DNA from: Geobacter sp. DSM 9736
Lineage (GTDB): Bacteria > Desulfobacterota > Desulfuromonadia > Geobacterales > Geobacteraceae
Direction: 5' to 3'
NCBI RefSeq assembly: GCF_900187405.1
Contig: NZ_LT896716.1
Coordinates: 1,981,001 to 2,045,000, forward strand
Length of the DNA stretch: 64,000 nucleotides
Part shown: positions 28,185 through 37,536 of the stretch, piece by piece
Position numbering within the stretch: position 1 is the first letter of the stretch
Layout of the letters: every line of letters begins with the position of its first letter
Notes under the pieces: model-generated
What the model saw: the letters and a program-made list of their open reading frames with translations, nothing else
Database searches by the model: none
Told to the model about the DNA's origin: nothing
Translations under genes and position numbers: made by a program

Positions 28185-29948
28185 TCAGTCGATACTTGCG
28201 GAGTAGTGAGCGGCAATCTCACTCTTGAGGAAGACTTCGACTTCCTGGGCCGTGGCGAACGTCAGAGCCTTCTCGGCAAGCTGCTCGACTTCCTTCTTGG
28301 AGCAGCGGCGCAGGATACGCTTCACCCGGGGGATCGATACCGAATTCATTGAAAGCTCATTGAATCCGAGCCCGAGGAGGATCGGTAGATATCCTTCCTC
28401 CCCTGCCATCTCTCCGCACATGCAGGCGTCAATGCCCGCGGCGTGGGCGGCGTCAACCACCATCTTTAGGGATCGCAGGACCGCTGGATGGAGCGGCTCG
28501 TACAGGTAGGAAAGGTGCTCGTTGGTCCGGTCTATGGCGAGTGAGTATTGGATGAGATCATTGGTGCCGACGCTGAAGAAGTCGACTTCTTTGGCGAGCA
28601 GGTCGGCGATGATGACGGCAGAAGGAATCTCGATCATGATCCCAATCTCGATCCGTTCGTCGAAGGGTTTTCCCGAAGCGCGCAGCTCCGCCTTCGCCTC
28701 CTCCAGAAGCGCCTTCACCGCCCGGATCTCCGCTACACCCGAGATCATCGGGAAAAATATGCGGACCTTGCCCAGTGCGCCGGCACGTAAGATTGCACGA
28801 AGTTGGACCTTGAACGTTTCCGGCTCCCTGAGTGACAGGCGAACGGCCCGCACTCCGAGAGCCGGATTGAGTTCGTCGGTCAGGTTCAAATGCGCAGCGA
28901 ACTTGTCACCCCCTACATCGAGGGTGCGGATTGTGACCGGATGTGGAGCTACGGCATTCACAAGGGCGGAATAAGCGGCAAACTGCTCCTCTTCATCGGG
29001 GATGGTGGAGCGGTTGAAGAAGAGCATCTCCGTCCGGTAGAGCCCGATGCCTTCGCCGCCGTGCCCGGTGACTGAAGGCACCTCTTCGATGAACTCCACA
29101 TTACCCTTGAGCGAAATGCGATGACCATCCAGAGTTTCGGCAGGAAGGTCGCGCAGCTTCATCAGCTCATGCGCCATGTAGTCGTAGTGCTGCTTTCGCC
29201 TCAGGTAATCACGGAAGGTATCCTCGTCGGGATTGATTACCACGACCCCGGTGGCACCGTCGATTATCAGGGAGTCGCCGTCTGAAACTTCTGCCGTGAT
29301 CTTTTCCAGGCCTATGACAGCGGGAATTTCAAGAGCGCGTGCAAGGATTGCGGAGTGAGAGGTCCTTCCCCCCAGGTCGGTAACAAATCCTATGACCTTT
29401 TCCTTGTCGATCTGGAGGATGTCGGAAGGGGAGAGGTCGTGGGCGACGACAATCCTTTTCCCCTCGACGTTGCAGATAGGCGCCTGCTGATGGCCGACGA
29501 GCTTGCGGAGTATCCGCTCTATCACGGTTTCGACGTCACCGCTTCGCTCCCGGAAATACTCATCCTCGATCCCGGCGAAAAAATCGCGAAACTTCCTCAG
29601 GGTCCGCTTCAGTGCTCCTTCGGCATTGCAGAGCTCCACCTCGATGAAGTTAACGGTATCCCTGCTGAGCATTCCATCGTCCATGATCAACAGGTGAGTG
29701 TCTATGACGTAAAGATGCTCGGGGCCGCGCTGCTCCGAAATCTGCTGTTTGAGGGACTGCAGCTCTTCCTTAGCCTCCCGCAGCGCGAGCTGGAATCTCG
29801 ATATTTCCGCACCAACTTCGTCCGGAGAAATCGTCTCCTCTGAAACGGCTACACGGCGTCTGTCGGCAATGGCCACCTGACCGATGGAAATTCCCGGCGA
29901 AGCGCCGATACCCTGAACAATCCGATTGTCAGTCTTCGCCGAACCCAT
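28185..29948 (-). CDS. ptsI: PTS enzyme I (phosphoenolpyruvate-protein phosphotransferase)
   Basis: 587 residues. Takes phosphate from PEP and passes it to HPr. The phosphohistidine is H198 in GGRTSHSAILAR. The C-terminal PEP-binding barrel shows GIGLYRTEMLF, the FFSVGTNDLIQY signature and the CGEMA cysteine. There is no GAF domain, so it is EI rather than EI-Ntr/PtsP. The ATG at 29948 overlaps the end of the HPr gene by 20 bases; an in-frame TTG lies six codons upstream. With only EIIA-type partners nearby, its output is likely regulatory. Confidence 0.93.
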   Translation of the reverse strand: MGSAKTDNRIVQGIGASPGISIGQVAIADRRRVAVSEETISPDEVGAEISRFQLALREAKEELQSLKQQISEQRGPEHLYVIDTHLLIMDDGMLSRDTVNFIEVELCNAEGALKRTLRKFRDFFAGIEDEYFRERSGDVETVIERILRKLVGHQQAPICNVEGKRIVVAHDLSPSDILQIDKEKVIGFVTDLGGRTSHSAILARALEIPAVIGLEKITAEVSDGDSLIIDGATGVVVINPDEDTFRDYLRRKQHYDYMAHELMKLRDLPAETLDGHRISLKGNVEFIEEVPSVTGHGGEGIGLYRTEMLFFNRSTIPDEEEQFAAYSALVNAVAPHPVTIRTLDVGGDKFAAHLNLTDELNPALGVRAVRLSLREPETFKVQLRAILRAGALGKVRIFFPMISGVAEIRAVKALLEEAKAELRASGKPFDERIEIGIMIEIPSAVIIADLLAKEVDFFSVGTNDLIQYSLAIDRTNEHLSYLYEPLHPAVLRSLKMVVDAAHAAGIDACMCGEMAGEEGYLPILLGLGFNELSMNSVSIPRVKRILRRCSKKEVEQLAEKALTFATAQEVEVFLKSEIAAHYSASID

Positions 29949-30195
29949 TGGCGACAAGTTCCCCAAGAGCTTCCATGGCTTCCGCCTCGTCCGCCCCAGC
30001 AGTCTTAATGTTGATGGTACATCCCTTGCCTGCGGCCAGCATCATTATACCCATGATACTTTTTCCGTTAACCTCGATCCCCTCACGCTCCATTTTTATC
30101 TCGGAGGAGAAACGGTTGGCCGTCTTGACGAAAAGTGCCGATGCACGGGCATGCAGCCCGAGCTTGTTGACGATGGTGTATTCCCGTTCGATCAT
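29929..30195 (-). CDS. ptsH: Phosphocarrier protein HPr
   Basis: 88 residues, normal length. H15 (KLGLHARAS) accepts phosphate from enzyme I, and S46 (NGKSIMGIMML) is the site that HPr kinase, encoded at 31651-32610, would modify. The start at 30195 has AAGGA and precedes the conserved block; an upstream in-frame start at 30237 adds only unconserved residues. It passes phosphate to the EIIA proteins of this cluster. A repeat-bounded insertion separates it from the EIIA gene upstream. Confidence 0.95.
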   Translation of the reverse strand: MIEREYTIVNKLGLHARASALFVKTANRFSSEIKMEREGIEVNGKSIMGIMMLAAGKGCTINIKTAGADEAEAMEALGELVANGFGED

Positions 30196-30212
30196 GTGGT
30201 CCTTGTAGGTTC

Positions 30213-30357
30213 TAAGAGGTTTTTGAAAAACAGTCATCTCGCCGCCGTCCTCGAAACCGCCGTGTGCGGTGTGGCGCTGTCACGCCTACGTGGGGCATTC
30301 TGCGGGTGCAACGATCTGCCATTTTTGAACAACTCGGTTTTTTCAACAACCCTCTAA
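30213..30357. repeat. Inverted-repeat-bounded element inside the PTS cluster
   Basis: AGAGGTTTTTGAAAAAC (30215-30231) and GTTTTTTCAACAACCCTCT (30337-30355) are near complements at the two ends of a roughly 145-base non-coding segment between the EIIA and HPr genes. A further TTTTTGAACAAC lies just inside the right end. It looks like a small non-autonomous palindromic element; no transposase is seen. Confidence 0.45.
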
Positions 30358-30392
30358 AAGAATTCCTGCGGGGCCTGCGGTGCAGACTCGAT

Positions 30393-30788
30393 CTATTTCT
30401 TCAGATAATCGCCGGCGACGGATATACTCTCTCGGGCGGATTCCTTGAGAATGGGAGCAAGATCCGTCACGGCATGCCTGAGCCGGTCCGAAGCGAACTT
30501 GATGATCATCGGCAGGTTCACGCCAGTCAGCACCTCAACCCGTTTTTCCTGGAGAAAGGAAAGACTCATGTTGGAAGGTGTTCCTCCGAACATATCCGTC
30601 ATAAGTATCACCCCGTCCTGCCCCACCCGCTCGATAGCGCCGGCTATGCCCTCGCGGATAGCCTCTACCTTGTCTTCCGGGAGGATACCCACTGCCTCCG
30701 CCCGCTCCAGCGGCCCTACGATCATCTCCGCCGCCTTCAGAAGCTCCCGCCCCAGGCCGGCATGGGTTACCACTACCAATCCGATCAT
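30393..30788 (-). CDS. PTS EIIA component, mannose/fructose family
   Basis: 131 residues with the phospho-accepting H9 in LVVVTHAGLGREL and the family motif MTDMFGGTPSN near residue 65. EIIA of this fold normally feeds a sugar permease, but no EIIB, EIIC or EIID gene is in the cluster. It may act as a phosphorylation-state signal, as proposed for similar clusters in delta-type bacteria. It starts 3 bases after rapZ. Confidence 0.9.
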   Translation of the reverse strand: MIGLVVVTHAGLGRELLKAAEMIVGPLERAEAVGILPEDKVEAIREGIAGAIERVGQDGVILMTDMFGGTPSNMSLSFLQEKRVEVLTGVNLPMIIKFASDRLRHAVTDLAPILKESARESISVAGDYLKK

Positions 30789-30791
30789 CTG

Positions 30792-31649
30792 TTATATTCC
30801 CTTTTCCATGTCACGATGGGTGACTTTGAGGTTTACCTTCTTGCCCCCGAATACCCTGCGGAGTTCCTCAGTTATCACTACCGAACGATGTCGTCCTCCG
30901 GTGCAGCCGATGGAGATTGTCAGGTACGACTTCCCCTCCCGCTGGTAGTGGGGCAGTAGAAACTCAAGCATCTCGAACAGCTTGCCAAGAAACCCGGCAG
31001 TCTCCTGTTTTTCCAGAACGTAGTTACGCACCTGGGGGTCAAGTCCCGAGAACTCCTTTAACTCAGGAACGAAGTGGGGGTTAGGAAGGAAGCGCACGTC
31101 GAAGAGGAGGTCCGACTCAAGCGGAATGCCGTAGCGATACCCGAAGGACTGGAGATGTACGGTCATCGGACGGGCTTCCTGCCCTCCTCTTATGCGGCTG
31201 ATCACCTTCTCCCTCAACTGGTGAACGTTCAGCTCGGAAGTGTCTACTACCATGGTGGACAGCCGGCGCAGCCAGGCAAGTTGCTCCCGCTCAAAACGTA
31301 TTCCTTCGGGAACGGATCCGCTATCGAGAGCGGGATGCCACCACCTTGTTTCCGAAAAACGCCGAATGAGGACTTCGTCCGTAGCCTCAAAAAAAATGAT
31401 CTCTACATCATGCCCCGCTTCACCAATCTCCTGGAACACCTTCCCGCCAGCCTTGAAGAAATCGCGTCCCCGGATATCGGTAACCAGTGCGACGTCGCGT
31501 ACCTCCCCCGACTTTTCCACCAGATCGATAAAGGTAGGAAAGAGCGCTACTGGTAGATTGTCGAGGCAGAAGAACCCCTCATCTTCCAGAGCCTTTACGG
31601 CGGTGGACTTCCCGGAGCCCGAGAGGCCGGTGATGATGACGATTCGCAT
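30792..31649 (-). CDS. rapZ: RapZ-family nucleotide-binding protein
   Basis: 285 residues. N-terminal P-loop domain with GLSGSGKSTAVKALED and a C-terminal domain with SFGYRYGIP, DVRFLPNPHF and GCTGGRHRSV, the RNA-binding signature of RapZ. In E. coli RapZ hands GlmZ to RNase E and so controls GlmS; in other bacteria its role is open. The segment usually rich in arginine after SET reads RWWHP here. Its place beside ptsN and hprK is conserved. Confidence 0.93.
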   Translation of the reverse strand: MRIVIITGLSGSGKSTAVKALEDEGFFCLDNLPVALFPTFIDLVEKSGEVRDVALVTDIRGRDFFKAGGKVFQEIGEAGHDVEIIFFEATDEVLIRRFSETRWWHPALDSGSVPEGIRFEREQLAWLRRLSTMVVDTSELNVHQLREKVISRIRGGQEARPMTVHLQSFGYRYGIPLESDLLFDVRFLPNPHFVPELKEFSGLDPQVRNYVLEKQETAGFLGKLFEMLEFLLPHYQREGKSYLTISIGCTGGRHRSVVITEELRRVFGGKKVNLKVTHRDMEKGI

Positions 31650-31650
31650 A

Positions 31651-32610
31651 CTATTCGACCTCGTCTCCGAGAGGCCGTACGTCGAGGCGTGACAGAAGCC
31701 GCTCGTGGAACTCCATGGCCGAGTGGTAGCCCATGCCTTTCAGCAGGAAATTACGGGCGGCAACTTCTATGATGGAGGTCAGGTTACGTCCTGGTCGAAC
31801 AGGAATTTTGAGGTGTGGAAGCTCGACATCAAGGATTGTGTAAGTCTGATCATCGATACCGAGACGATCATATTCCTGCTCCGGATCCCACTCTACAAGT
31901 TCCAGAACAAGATCGATGATCTTTTTCTCCCTGATGGAGGAAACTCCGTACAGGTCCTTTACATTGATGATGCCCAGACCACGGATCTCCATGTGGTGCT
32001 GAATCGTTTCCGCAGCTCGCCCTACAAGAGCAGCAGGCACCTTCTTTTTTATATGGACGATATCGTCGGCGACTAGGCGATGCCCCCGGATCACAAGGTC
32101 CAGAGCACATTCGCTTTTGCCGATGCCGCTCTTACCAAGCAGAAGAACACCCACACCCAGCACATCCACAAGCACTCCGTGAATGTGGGTAGTCGGAAGC
32201 AGCCGCTCTTCGAGAAATTTGGTAATAAGCGAAATGAAGGTGGACGACTGGAGAGGAGTCACAAGCAGGGGAATACCTGCCTTCTCCGTCTCCTCCACGA
32301 GAAAATCGGGTGGGATCAGCCCTTTGGTAATGATGAAGCAGGAGATTGGGAACTGGCAGAGTTTTTCGATATGCTTCTCGACCAGCTTCCGTGGAACCTG
32401 GTTGAGATATGAAATCTCGGTATTGCCGAGAACCTGCAGCCTGGAGGGGTGGAGATGCTCGACGTACCCGGTCAGAGCGAGCCCGGGTTTCTGGATCCGT
32501 GAGCTGTAGAGCCGGTGGTCGAGGCCCTTCGCCCCCGCAAGCAGCTTCAGGTCGAGACCATATTCCTCATCCCTGAGCAGATCTTCGATTGAAAGGCTTA
32601 TGGTATTCAA
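31651..32610 (-). CDS. hprK: HPr kinase/phosphorylase
   Basis: 319 residues. Phosphorylates and dephosphorylates HPr on S46. The C-terminal domain has Walker A LLLGKSGIGKSECAL (about 155-168), then ADDIV, and the HprK signature EIRGLGIINV. The N-terminal domain is of the usual DRTGG-like fold. It overlaps ptsN by 4 bases and is followed by rapZ after 1 base, so the three are co-translated. Confidence 0.96.
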   Translation of the reverse strand: MNTISLSIEDLLRDEEYGLDLKLLAGAKGLDHRLYSSRIQKPGLALTGYVEHLHPSRLQVLGNTEISYLNQVPRKLVEKHIEKLCQFPISCFIITKGLIPPDFLVEETEKAGIPLLVTPLQSSTFISLITKFLEERLLPTTHIHGVLVDVLGVGVLLLGKSGIGKSECALDLVIRGHRLVADDIVHIKKKVPAALVGRAAETIQHHMEIRGLGIINVKDLYGVSSIREKKIIDLVLELVEWDPEQEYDRLGIDDQTYTILDVELPHLKIPVRPGRNLTSIIEVAARNFLLKGMGYHSAMEFHERLLSRLDVRPLGDEVE

Positions 32611-33068
32611 AAGCGGCTGTCCTGGTCGCGAATGATGCTGAAGAGGGAGGCTTCGTCCTTAGCTTCGAGCAGCCTCCCACGCACAGTGGAATCCTTCAGC
32701 AGACGTGATATCCTTGCCAGCATCTTCAAGTGTATTCCCACAGCTTCTTCTGGGGCAACCAGCAGGAAGAAGAGATGCACTTTTCTGCCATCCAGGGCGT
32801 TGAAGTCGATCCCCGAACGGCTGCGACCGAACACGCTGAGAACTTCTCTGGCATGTCGCAGCTTTCCGTGGGGAACAGCTATGCCATCGCCGATCCCCGT
32901 ACTCCCGAGACGCTCCCTGTCCTGCAAGACCCTGAGAAGCTCTGTCTTATCCACCCCCGGATGGCGCTCCACAGCCCGTAAGGCAAGTTCTTCGAGAACC
33001 TCGTACTTGGTTCCAGCCGCCAACTCGGCGATAACATCCTCCTGCTGAAGAACCAGGCTGTTTTTCAT
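32607..33068 (-). CDS. ptsN: Nitrogen-regulatory EIIA (PtsN)
   Basis: 153 residues, EIIA of the fructose/Ntr type, with H67 in IAVPHGKL as phosphorylation site. In proteobacteria PtsN reports PTS phosphorylation to potassium, nitrogen and stress controls. It sits between hpf and hprK, with rpoN just upstream, the conserved sigma-54 neighbourhood. Confidence 0.95.
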   Translation of the reverse strand: MKNSLVLQQEDVIAELAAGTKYEVLEELALRAVERHPGVDKTELLRVLQDRERLGSTGIGDGIAVPHGKLRHAREVLSVFGRSRSGIDFNALDGRKVHLFFLLVAPEEAVGIHLKMLARISRLLKDSTVRGRLLEAKDEASLFSIIRDQDSRF

Positions 33069-33094
33069 CTCTCCTCCAGCCGAGACACCCTAAC

Positions 33095-33640
33095 CTATGC
33101 CTTGGAAGGTTCGATCAGGCCGTAATTGCCATCCTTGCGGCGGTAGATAACGTTGATGTTTTCCGTTCCTGCATCCGTAAAGACCAGAAAATCCTTGTGG
33201 AGCAAGTCCATCTGCATGACCGCCTCCTCCACCGACATAGGCTTTATGGAAAAGGTTTTGCTGCGAATCACCACCGGCTCTTTGCGCTGCTCGATGCTTT
33301 CCGCTTCCACGACACTCTTGACGACCTTCCGCTCGCGGACCACTTCCGAGGGTTTATGCTCCTTGAGCCGCTCCTTGTACCGGCGCAGCTGCCGCTCGAT
33401 CTTGTCGACCACTGCATCGAGAGCCGAGTACATGTCATTGGTCTCTTCCGCCGCCTTGATGGTTACCCCTTTGGCGGTTATGGTCACTTCGGCGATGTGG
33501 CGGATCTTTTCCACAGTGAGAAAAACCTGACTCAGTATGGGTTCATCTATATATTTCTTGATACGCTCCAGCTTTTCTTCTGCATATCCCTTGAGGGCAT
33601 CGCTGGGCTCCATGTGTCTGAACGTAGTAGTAATCTGCAT
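33095..33640 (-). CDS. hpf: Ribosome hibernation promoting factor, long form
   Basis: 181 residues: an N-terminal ribosome-binding domain (about 1-100, ending with RQLRRYKERLKEH) and a C-terminal dimerisation domain (about 120-180; IRSKTFSIKPMSVEEAVMQM, FTDAGTENINVIYRRKDGNYGLIEP). The long form joins two 70S ribosomes into inactive 100S particles in resting cells. It lies between rpoN and ptsN. Confidence 0.96.
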   Translation of the reverse strand: MQITTTFRHMEPSDALKGYAEEKLERIKKYIDEPILSQVFLTVEKIRHIAEVTITAKGVTIKAAEETNDMYSALDAVVDKIERQLRRYKERLKEHKPSEVVRERKVVKSVVEAESIEQRKEPVVIRSKTFSIKPMSVEEAVMQMDLLHKDFLVFTDAGTENINVIYRRKDGNYGLIEPSKA

Positions 33641-33714
33641 TGAATCCTCCTTGGAATGGTTATGGAGCTCTTAAAGCTTCGTCGAGTCTTCGCACGACGG
33701 GAGTTGCAAAAGTA

Positions 33715-35169
33715 TCAGAAGAATCTTTTTCGCTCCGATGATGATCCGATACGGAGCATTTCGCGGTACTTGGTCACGGTCCGGCGAGCGATATTGATGT
33801 TGTGGGCCAGCAACAGCTCGGCGAGACACTGGTCGCTATAGGGCTTGCGCGGGTCCTCCGACTCAACTATCTCCCTGATCTTGTTCTTGACGCTTTCCGA
33901 AGCTATGAAGTCGCCGCCGTTGGTCGATATACCGCTGTTGAAGAAATACTTCAGCTCGAAGAGCCCCTGGGGGGTCTGCATGTACTTGTTGGTAGTGACA
34001 CGACTGATGGTCGATTCATGCATGCCGATGTCTTCAGCCACATCGCGCAGGACAAGGGGTTTGAGGTATTCGATCCCTTTGTCGAAAAATTCGCGTTGGA
34101 ACTTGACTATGCTCTTCGCTGTTTTGAATATAGTTCTTTGCCGCTGGTGAATACTCTTGATGAGCCACATGGCCGAGCGCATCTTGTCACTCACATACTC
34201 CTCAACTTTACTGTCCTGGACCGTTGTTTTCCAGTCGCCCGAGTAAAGGGGATTGATGCGAAGATTTGGAAGCCCCTCGTCGTTCAGCACCACAACGTAT
34301 TCTTCACCGATCTTGTGGACGAAAATATCGGGGGAAATGTAATGCACATCATCCTGGCCATAGAGTCGTCCGGGTTGAGGATCAAGGGAGGATATTATCT
34401 TGGCAGCAAGAAGGATATCCTCAACGACGCAGCCGAGGCTCTTGGCAATCTGCTTGTACTTGCGGTTCTCAAGGTCCTTGAGGTGCAAGCTTACGACCGT
34501 CTCGACCAGTGTGTCCTGCATATCGAGCTGGTGAACCTGAATCAGCAGGCACTCGCGCAGGTCCCTGGCCCCTACTCCCGGAGGGTCGAACTCCTGGATA
34601 CGCGCGAGAACCCCTTCGACGAAAGGTTCCTCCACATTGCACGCAGCAGCCACGTCGGATAGGGAGGCACGGAAGTAACCGTCTTCATCTATGTTGCCGA
34701 CAATCTCTGCGCCGACTTGTGTTTCCTCTTCCGTCAGGCGGGTCAAGCTGAGCTGCCACATAAGATGGTCGAAGAGAGTCCCTTTTTTTGTAAGTATATT
34801 TTCGTAGGAGGGACGGTCTTCATCGTCTTCGTAATATTGCTCCCCCGCGCTGTAATTGTACCCTTCGAGGTAGGTATCCCAATCCATTTCGCGAAGGGTT
34901 TCTTCGCCGGCCTGCACCTCTTTGAAGTCAGGCGTCTCCCCCTCCCCCTCAGGCGACACTTCCTTTTCGGCCAGCTCGAATTGCTCAGCCTCCGGACTCT
35001 CTTCCTGATCGAGCGCCTCGTCGAGAATCAGATTTTCCTCCAACTCCTGGCGCACAACGTCCTGCAGCTCCAAGCGGGACAACTGGAGGAGCTTGATGGC
35101 CTGCTGCAACTGCGGAGTCATAACCAGTTGCTGGACCATTTTCATTTGCTGGCGCATCTCTATGGCCAT
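33715..35169 (-). CDS. rpoN: RNA polymerase sigma-54 factor
   Basis: 484 residues. Region I (about 1-50) is glutamine/leucine-rich (MKMVQQLVMTPQLQQAIKLL) and receives the activator signal. An acidic region II follows at about 50-115. The core-binding and helix-turn-helix parts come next, and the RpoN box ARRTVTKYRE near 465 reads the -24 promoter element. It needs AAA+ activators. It sits between lptB and hpf as in most Gram-negatives. Confidence 0.98.
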   Translation of the reverse strand: MAIEMRQQMKMVQQLVMTPQLQQAIKLLQLSRLELQDVVRQELEENLILDEALDQEESPEAEQFELAEKEVSPEGEGETPDFKEVQAGEETLREMDWDTYLEGYNYSAGEQYYEDDEDRPSYENILTKKGTLFDHLMWQLSLTRLTEEETQVGAEIVGNIDEDGYFRASLSDVAAACNVEEPFVEGVLARIQEFDPPGVGARDLRECLLIQVHQLDMQDTLVETVVSLHLKDLENRKYKQIAKSLGCVVEDILLAAKIISSLDPQPGRLYGQDDVHYISPDIFVHKIGEEYVVVLNDEGLPNLRINPLYSGDWKTTVQDSKVEEYVSDKMRSAMWLIKSIHQRQRTIFKTAKSIVKFQREFFDKGIEYLKPLVLRDVAEDIGMHESTISRVTTNKYMQTPQGLFELKYFFNSGISTNGGDFIASESVKNKIREIVESEDPRKPYSDQCLAELLLAHNINIARRTVTKYREMLRIGSSSERKRFF

Positions 35170-35220
35170 AAATTCTGCACCTTATCCTGTTACTGTTTGG
35201 TCAATCCGCGAAACACCCGG

Positions 35221-35964
35221 TCATAGCCGGAACTTCTCACCCAGGTAAATCTCCCGGGCCTTCTTGCTCTCCGCAATGTGCTGCGGATCTCCATACTCGA
35301 GGACCTGTCCGGCGTTGAGAATGTAAGCCTTGTCGCAGACACCCAGGGTCTCTCGGACATTGTGGTCGGAGATAAGAACCCCGATGCCGCGCCCTTTAAG
35401 CTCAGTTATAATATTTTGAATATCCGTTACAGCCAAAGGATCTATCCCCGCAAAGGGCTCGTCCAGGAGAATGAATGCCGGATCGGTTACGAGGGCTCGG
35501 GCTATTTCGACCCGCCTCCGTTCCCCCCCCGACAGTGCATACCCCTTGCTTCCTGCAATATGGGTGATGCGGAAGTCCCCGAGTAGGTCCTGCACCTTCC
35601 GAAGGCGCGCCTCCCGCGAAAGATCCATGGTTTCAAGTATCGCCAGGAGATTCTGCTCCACTGTCAGCTTGCGGAACACCGAAGGTTCCTGGGGCAGATA
35701 ACTTATGCCCCTGCGAGCCCGCAAATGCATCGGAAGATCGGTAATCGCTTCGCCATCGAGGAGGATATCGCCGCTGTCAGGATGAGCGAGTCCCACCACC
35801 ATGTAAAATGTCGTGGTCTTGCCTGCACCGTTAGGTCCCAGGAGACCTATAACCTCTCCGGAAGCTACTTCCAGGTCGACGCCATCTACTACCGCCCGAC
35901 CGTTGAAGCTCTTCTTCAACCCGACGCAACGAAGCAATTTTGGAGCATGTACCGGGTGTCTCAT
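35221..35964 (-). CDS. lptB: LPS export ATPase LptB
   Basis: 247-residue ABC ATPase that drives LptFG. Walker [14 protein letters not shown]-loop YLPQEPSVF, signature [15 protein letters not shown] and Walker [13 protein letters not shown] are all present. The ATG at 35964 is chosen because GGAGG lies 7 bases upstream; it starts 14 bases past the lptA stop. Confidence 0.97.
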   Translation of the reverse strand: MRHPVHAPKLLRCVGLKKSFNGRAVVDGVDLEVASGEVIGLLGPNGAGKTTTFYMVVGLAHPDSGDILLDGEAITDLPMHLRARRGISYLPQEPSVFRKLTVEQNLLAILETMDLSREARLRKVQDLLGDFRITHIAGSKGYALSGGERRRVEIARALVTDPAFILLDEPFAGIDPLAVTDIQNIITELKGRGIGVLISDHNVRETLGVCDKAYILNAGQVLEYGDPQHIAESKKAREIYLGEKFRL

Positions 35965-35978
35965 TAAGGCGCCTCCGG

Positions 35979-36518
35979 TCACTGCCCCCCCCGGCGCTGA
36001 CCTGGAACAGCATCACCCTTCGTGCCGATGCTTTTCGAACCCTGACCGGGATGAATCACCGCACGCACACGCTCGTTTGATCCACCAGTCACAGTACTTT
36101 TCTGTTCGTCCAAATAGTAAGTGATTACACGTCCCGACACAATGTCATTGCCCTGATAGACCCGCGGATTCCCCTCCAGAGTTATAACACCGCGGCCGTT
36201 ATCATAGACTGCACTGGCTGCCTCTCCGCGCCTGCTCCCCTGCACTATCCGAACATTTCCGGACGCTTCGACTCTCTCTACGGCTTGCGCCTGCTCAGCA
36301 TAACGTACAACGAGCCGGTCCGCATAAATTGTAACGTCCCCCTGCTTCGCTACCACCTGGCCCAAGAAGGTGGCCGTTCTGCTGTTACTATCGGAATGTA
36401 ACTCATTAGCCTTTAACTCGATAGGAGAGGCACTTCGATCCTCTGCCGCCCCCCACGCCGGACAGGCGGCGATCAGGGTACACAGAACCACCGCATGAAA
36501 CCATGAACGGGCCTTCAT
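35979..36518 (-). CDS. lptA: LPS transport periplasmic protein LptA
   Basis: 179 residues with a signal peptide (about 1-24, ending PAWGA). The OstA-like beta-jellyroll has [29 protein letters not shown], and the repeated [18 protein letters not shown] and [14 protein letters not shown] strands. LptA forms the periplasmic bridge for LPS between LptC and LptD. Its start overlaps the lptC stop by 4 bases. Confidence 0.93.
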   Translation of the reverse strand: MKARSWFHAVVLCTLIAACPAWGAAEDRSASPIELKANELHSDSNSRTATFLGQVVAKQGDVTIYADRLVVRYAEQAQAVERVEASGNVRIVQGSRRGEAASAVYDNGRGVITLEGNPRVYQGNDIVSGRVITYYLDEQKSTVTGGSNERVRAVIHPGQGSKSIGTKGDAVPGQRRGGQ

Positions 36519-37093
36519 CGATTGAGCCTCATCGGGTCTATGGTAGCGGTAACGCCGTTGAAAATACGCAACTCTCTGCCTGCGGTGTGCAACTCCATGC
36601 CGACTCCCTTGACCCTCATTCTGCTATCGGCGAAATTCACTTTTCCCGGTGCTCGTATAATTTCACTGCTAGAATCGAAGAACGCTTCGCTGGTCGTAAA
36701 CTCCATACCGGATGCCGATCGTGCGCTGACATTGCCGTATAGGCGTACATGCTTATTAACGGTATGATAGTCGGCGCGATCGGCAGTGATGGTTATTTCT
36801 CCGCTTCTTCGGTCACCGGCAACTTTGAAATTTACTCGGAAAAGCCGCGCCAGATCCTGTTGCTTATCGTATTCAGCCCGGTCCGCAATCAGGTCCCATT
36901 TCTCGCTTCCATTTTTTGTTTCGGTAAATCGTATACCTTGAAGAGACATATCGACATTCCCGGGAAGCTGGGGCTGGGGATTGGCCGGAGGCGGAACAGG
37001 AGAAACATTAATATACAGTGTAACTCCAATAAAAAAAGCGCCCACAACGACGACTAAAGCCAGCAGCTGCCTGATATTATTACGCTTTATCAT
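36515..37093 (-). CDS. lptC: LPS export membrane protein LptC
   Basis: 192 residues with one N-terminal membrane anchor (about 10-30) and a periplasmic jellyroll (KNGSEKWDLIADRAEYDKQQ, GEITITADRADYHT). It links LptFG to LptA. The ATG at 37093 puts the anchor at the usual place; an upstream in-frame start adds an odd 21 residues and was not used. No kdsC is found upstream, where it often lies. Confidence 0.9.
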   Translation of the reverse strand: MIKRNNIRQLLALVVVVGAFFIGVTLYINVSPVPPPANPQPQLPGNVDMSLQGIRFTETKNGSEKWDLIADRAEYDKQQDLARLFRVNFKVAGDRRSGEITITADRADYHTVNKHVRLYGNVSARSASGMEFTTSEAFFDSSSEIIRAPGKVNFADSRMRVKGVGMELHTAGRELRIFNGVTATIDPMRLNR

Positions 37094-37536
37094 ATTTTGC
37101 CTGAGAGTATAACACCATAGAAAATGGCTGTAAAGTGTATTGTAAGACCGGCGCAAAAATTGGCATAGAGATTGAAAAAGAATTTGAATTCCCGCTATAA
37201 AAAGGCCACAGCCGCTAATCCGGAAGCTTCCAAAGATAATTGTAACTCATAGATTGATTCAAAAGCGCCGGCGGCTTCTGTTTTTACTCCTCGCTTGATC
37301 CTTTCCTGCCATGTCATAAGAAAATCCTTGATGGAACGGTAGTTGCTTAAAGCTCCTTTAATTAGTAGTTGCCACCTTACATCACCACAAAATAATTGAG
37401 TTTTCCTGCGTTGCCCGCAAAGGGTTCTCTACCGTGCCCCCATAAGAGACGCCCCTGTAACCCTTTGTAATACAAATGGTTACAGAACCCTTTCACAGAA
37501 TTCAGATATCGCTATACAACGGAAGAGAAGCGTGTT
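37094..37536. other. Intergenic region with nested palindromes upstream of the cytochrome gene
   Basis: About 440 bases without a supported gene. Its main feature is a nested dyad at 37419-37493. The outer arms AAAGGGTTCT and AGAACCCTTT match exactly. The inner 31-base palindrome (37455-37485) reads CTGTAACC, CT, TTGTA, A, TACAA, AT, GGTTACAG, with a single mismatched pair. It ends about 50 bases before the cytochrome promoter, suiting an activator or repressor site, or a terminator-like hairpin shielding the gene from upstream transcripts. Confidence 0.5.
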
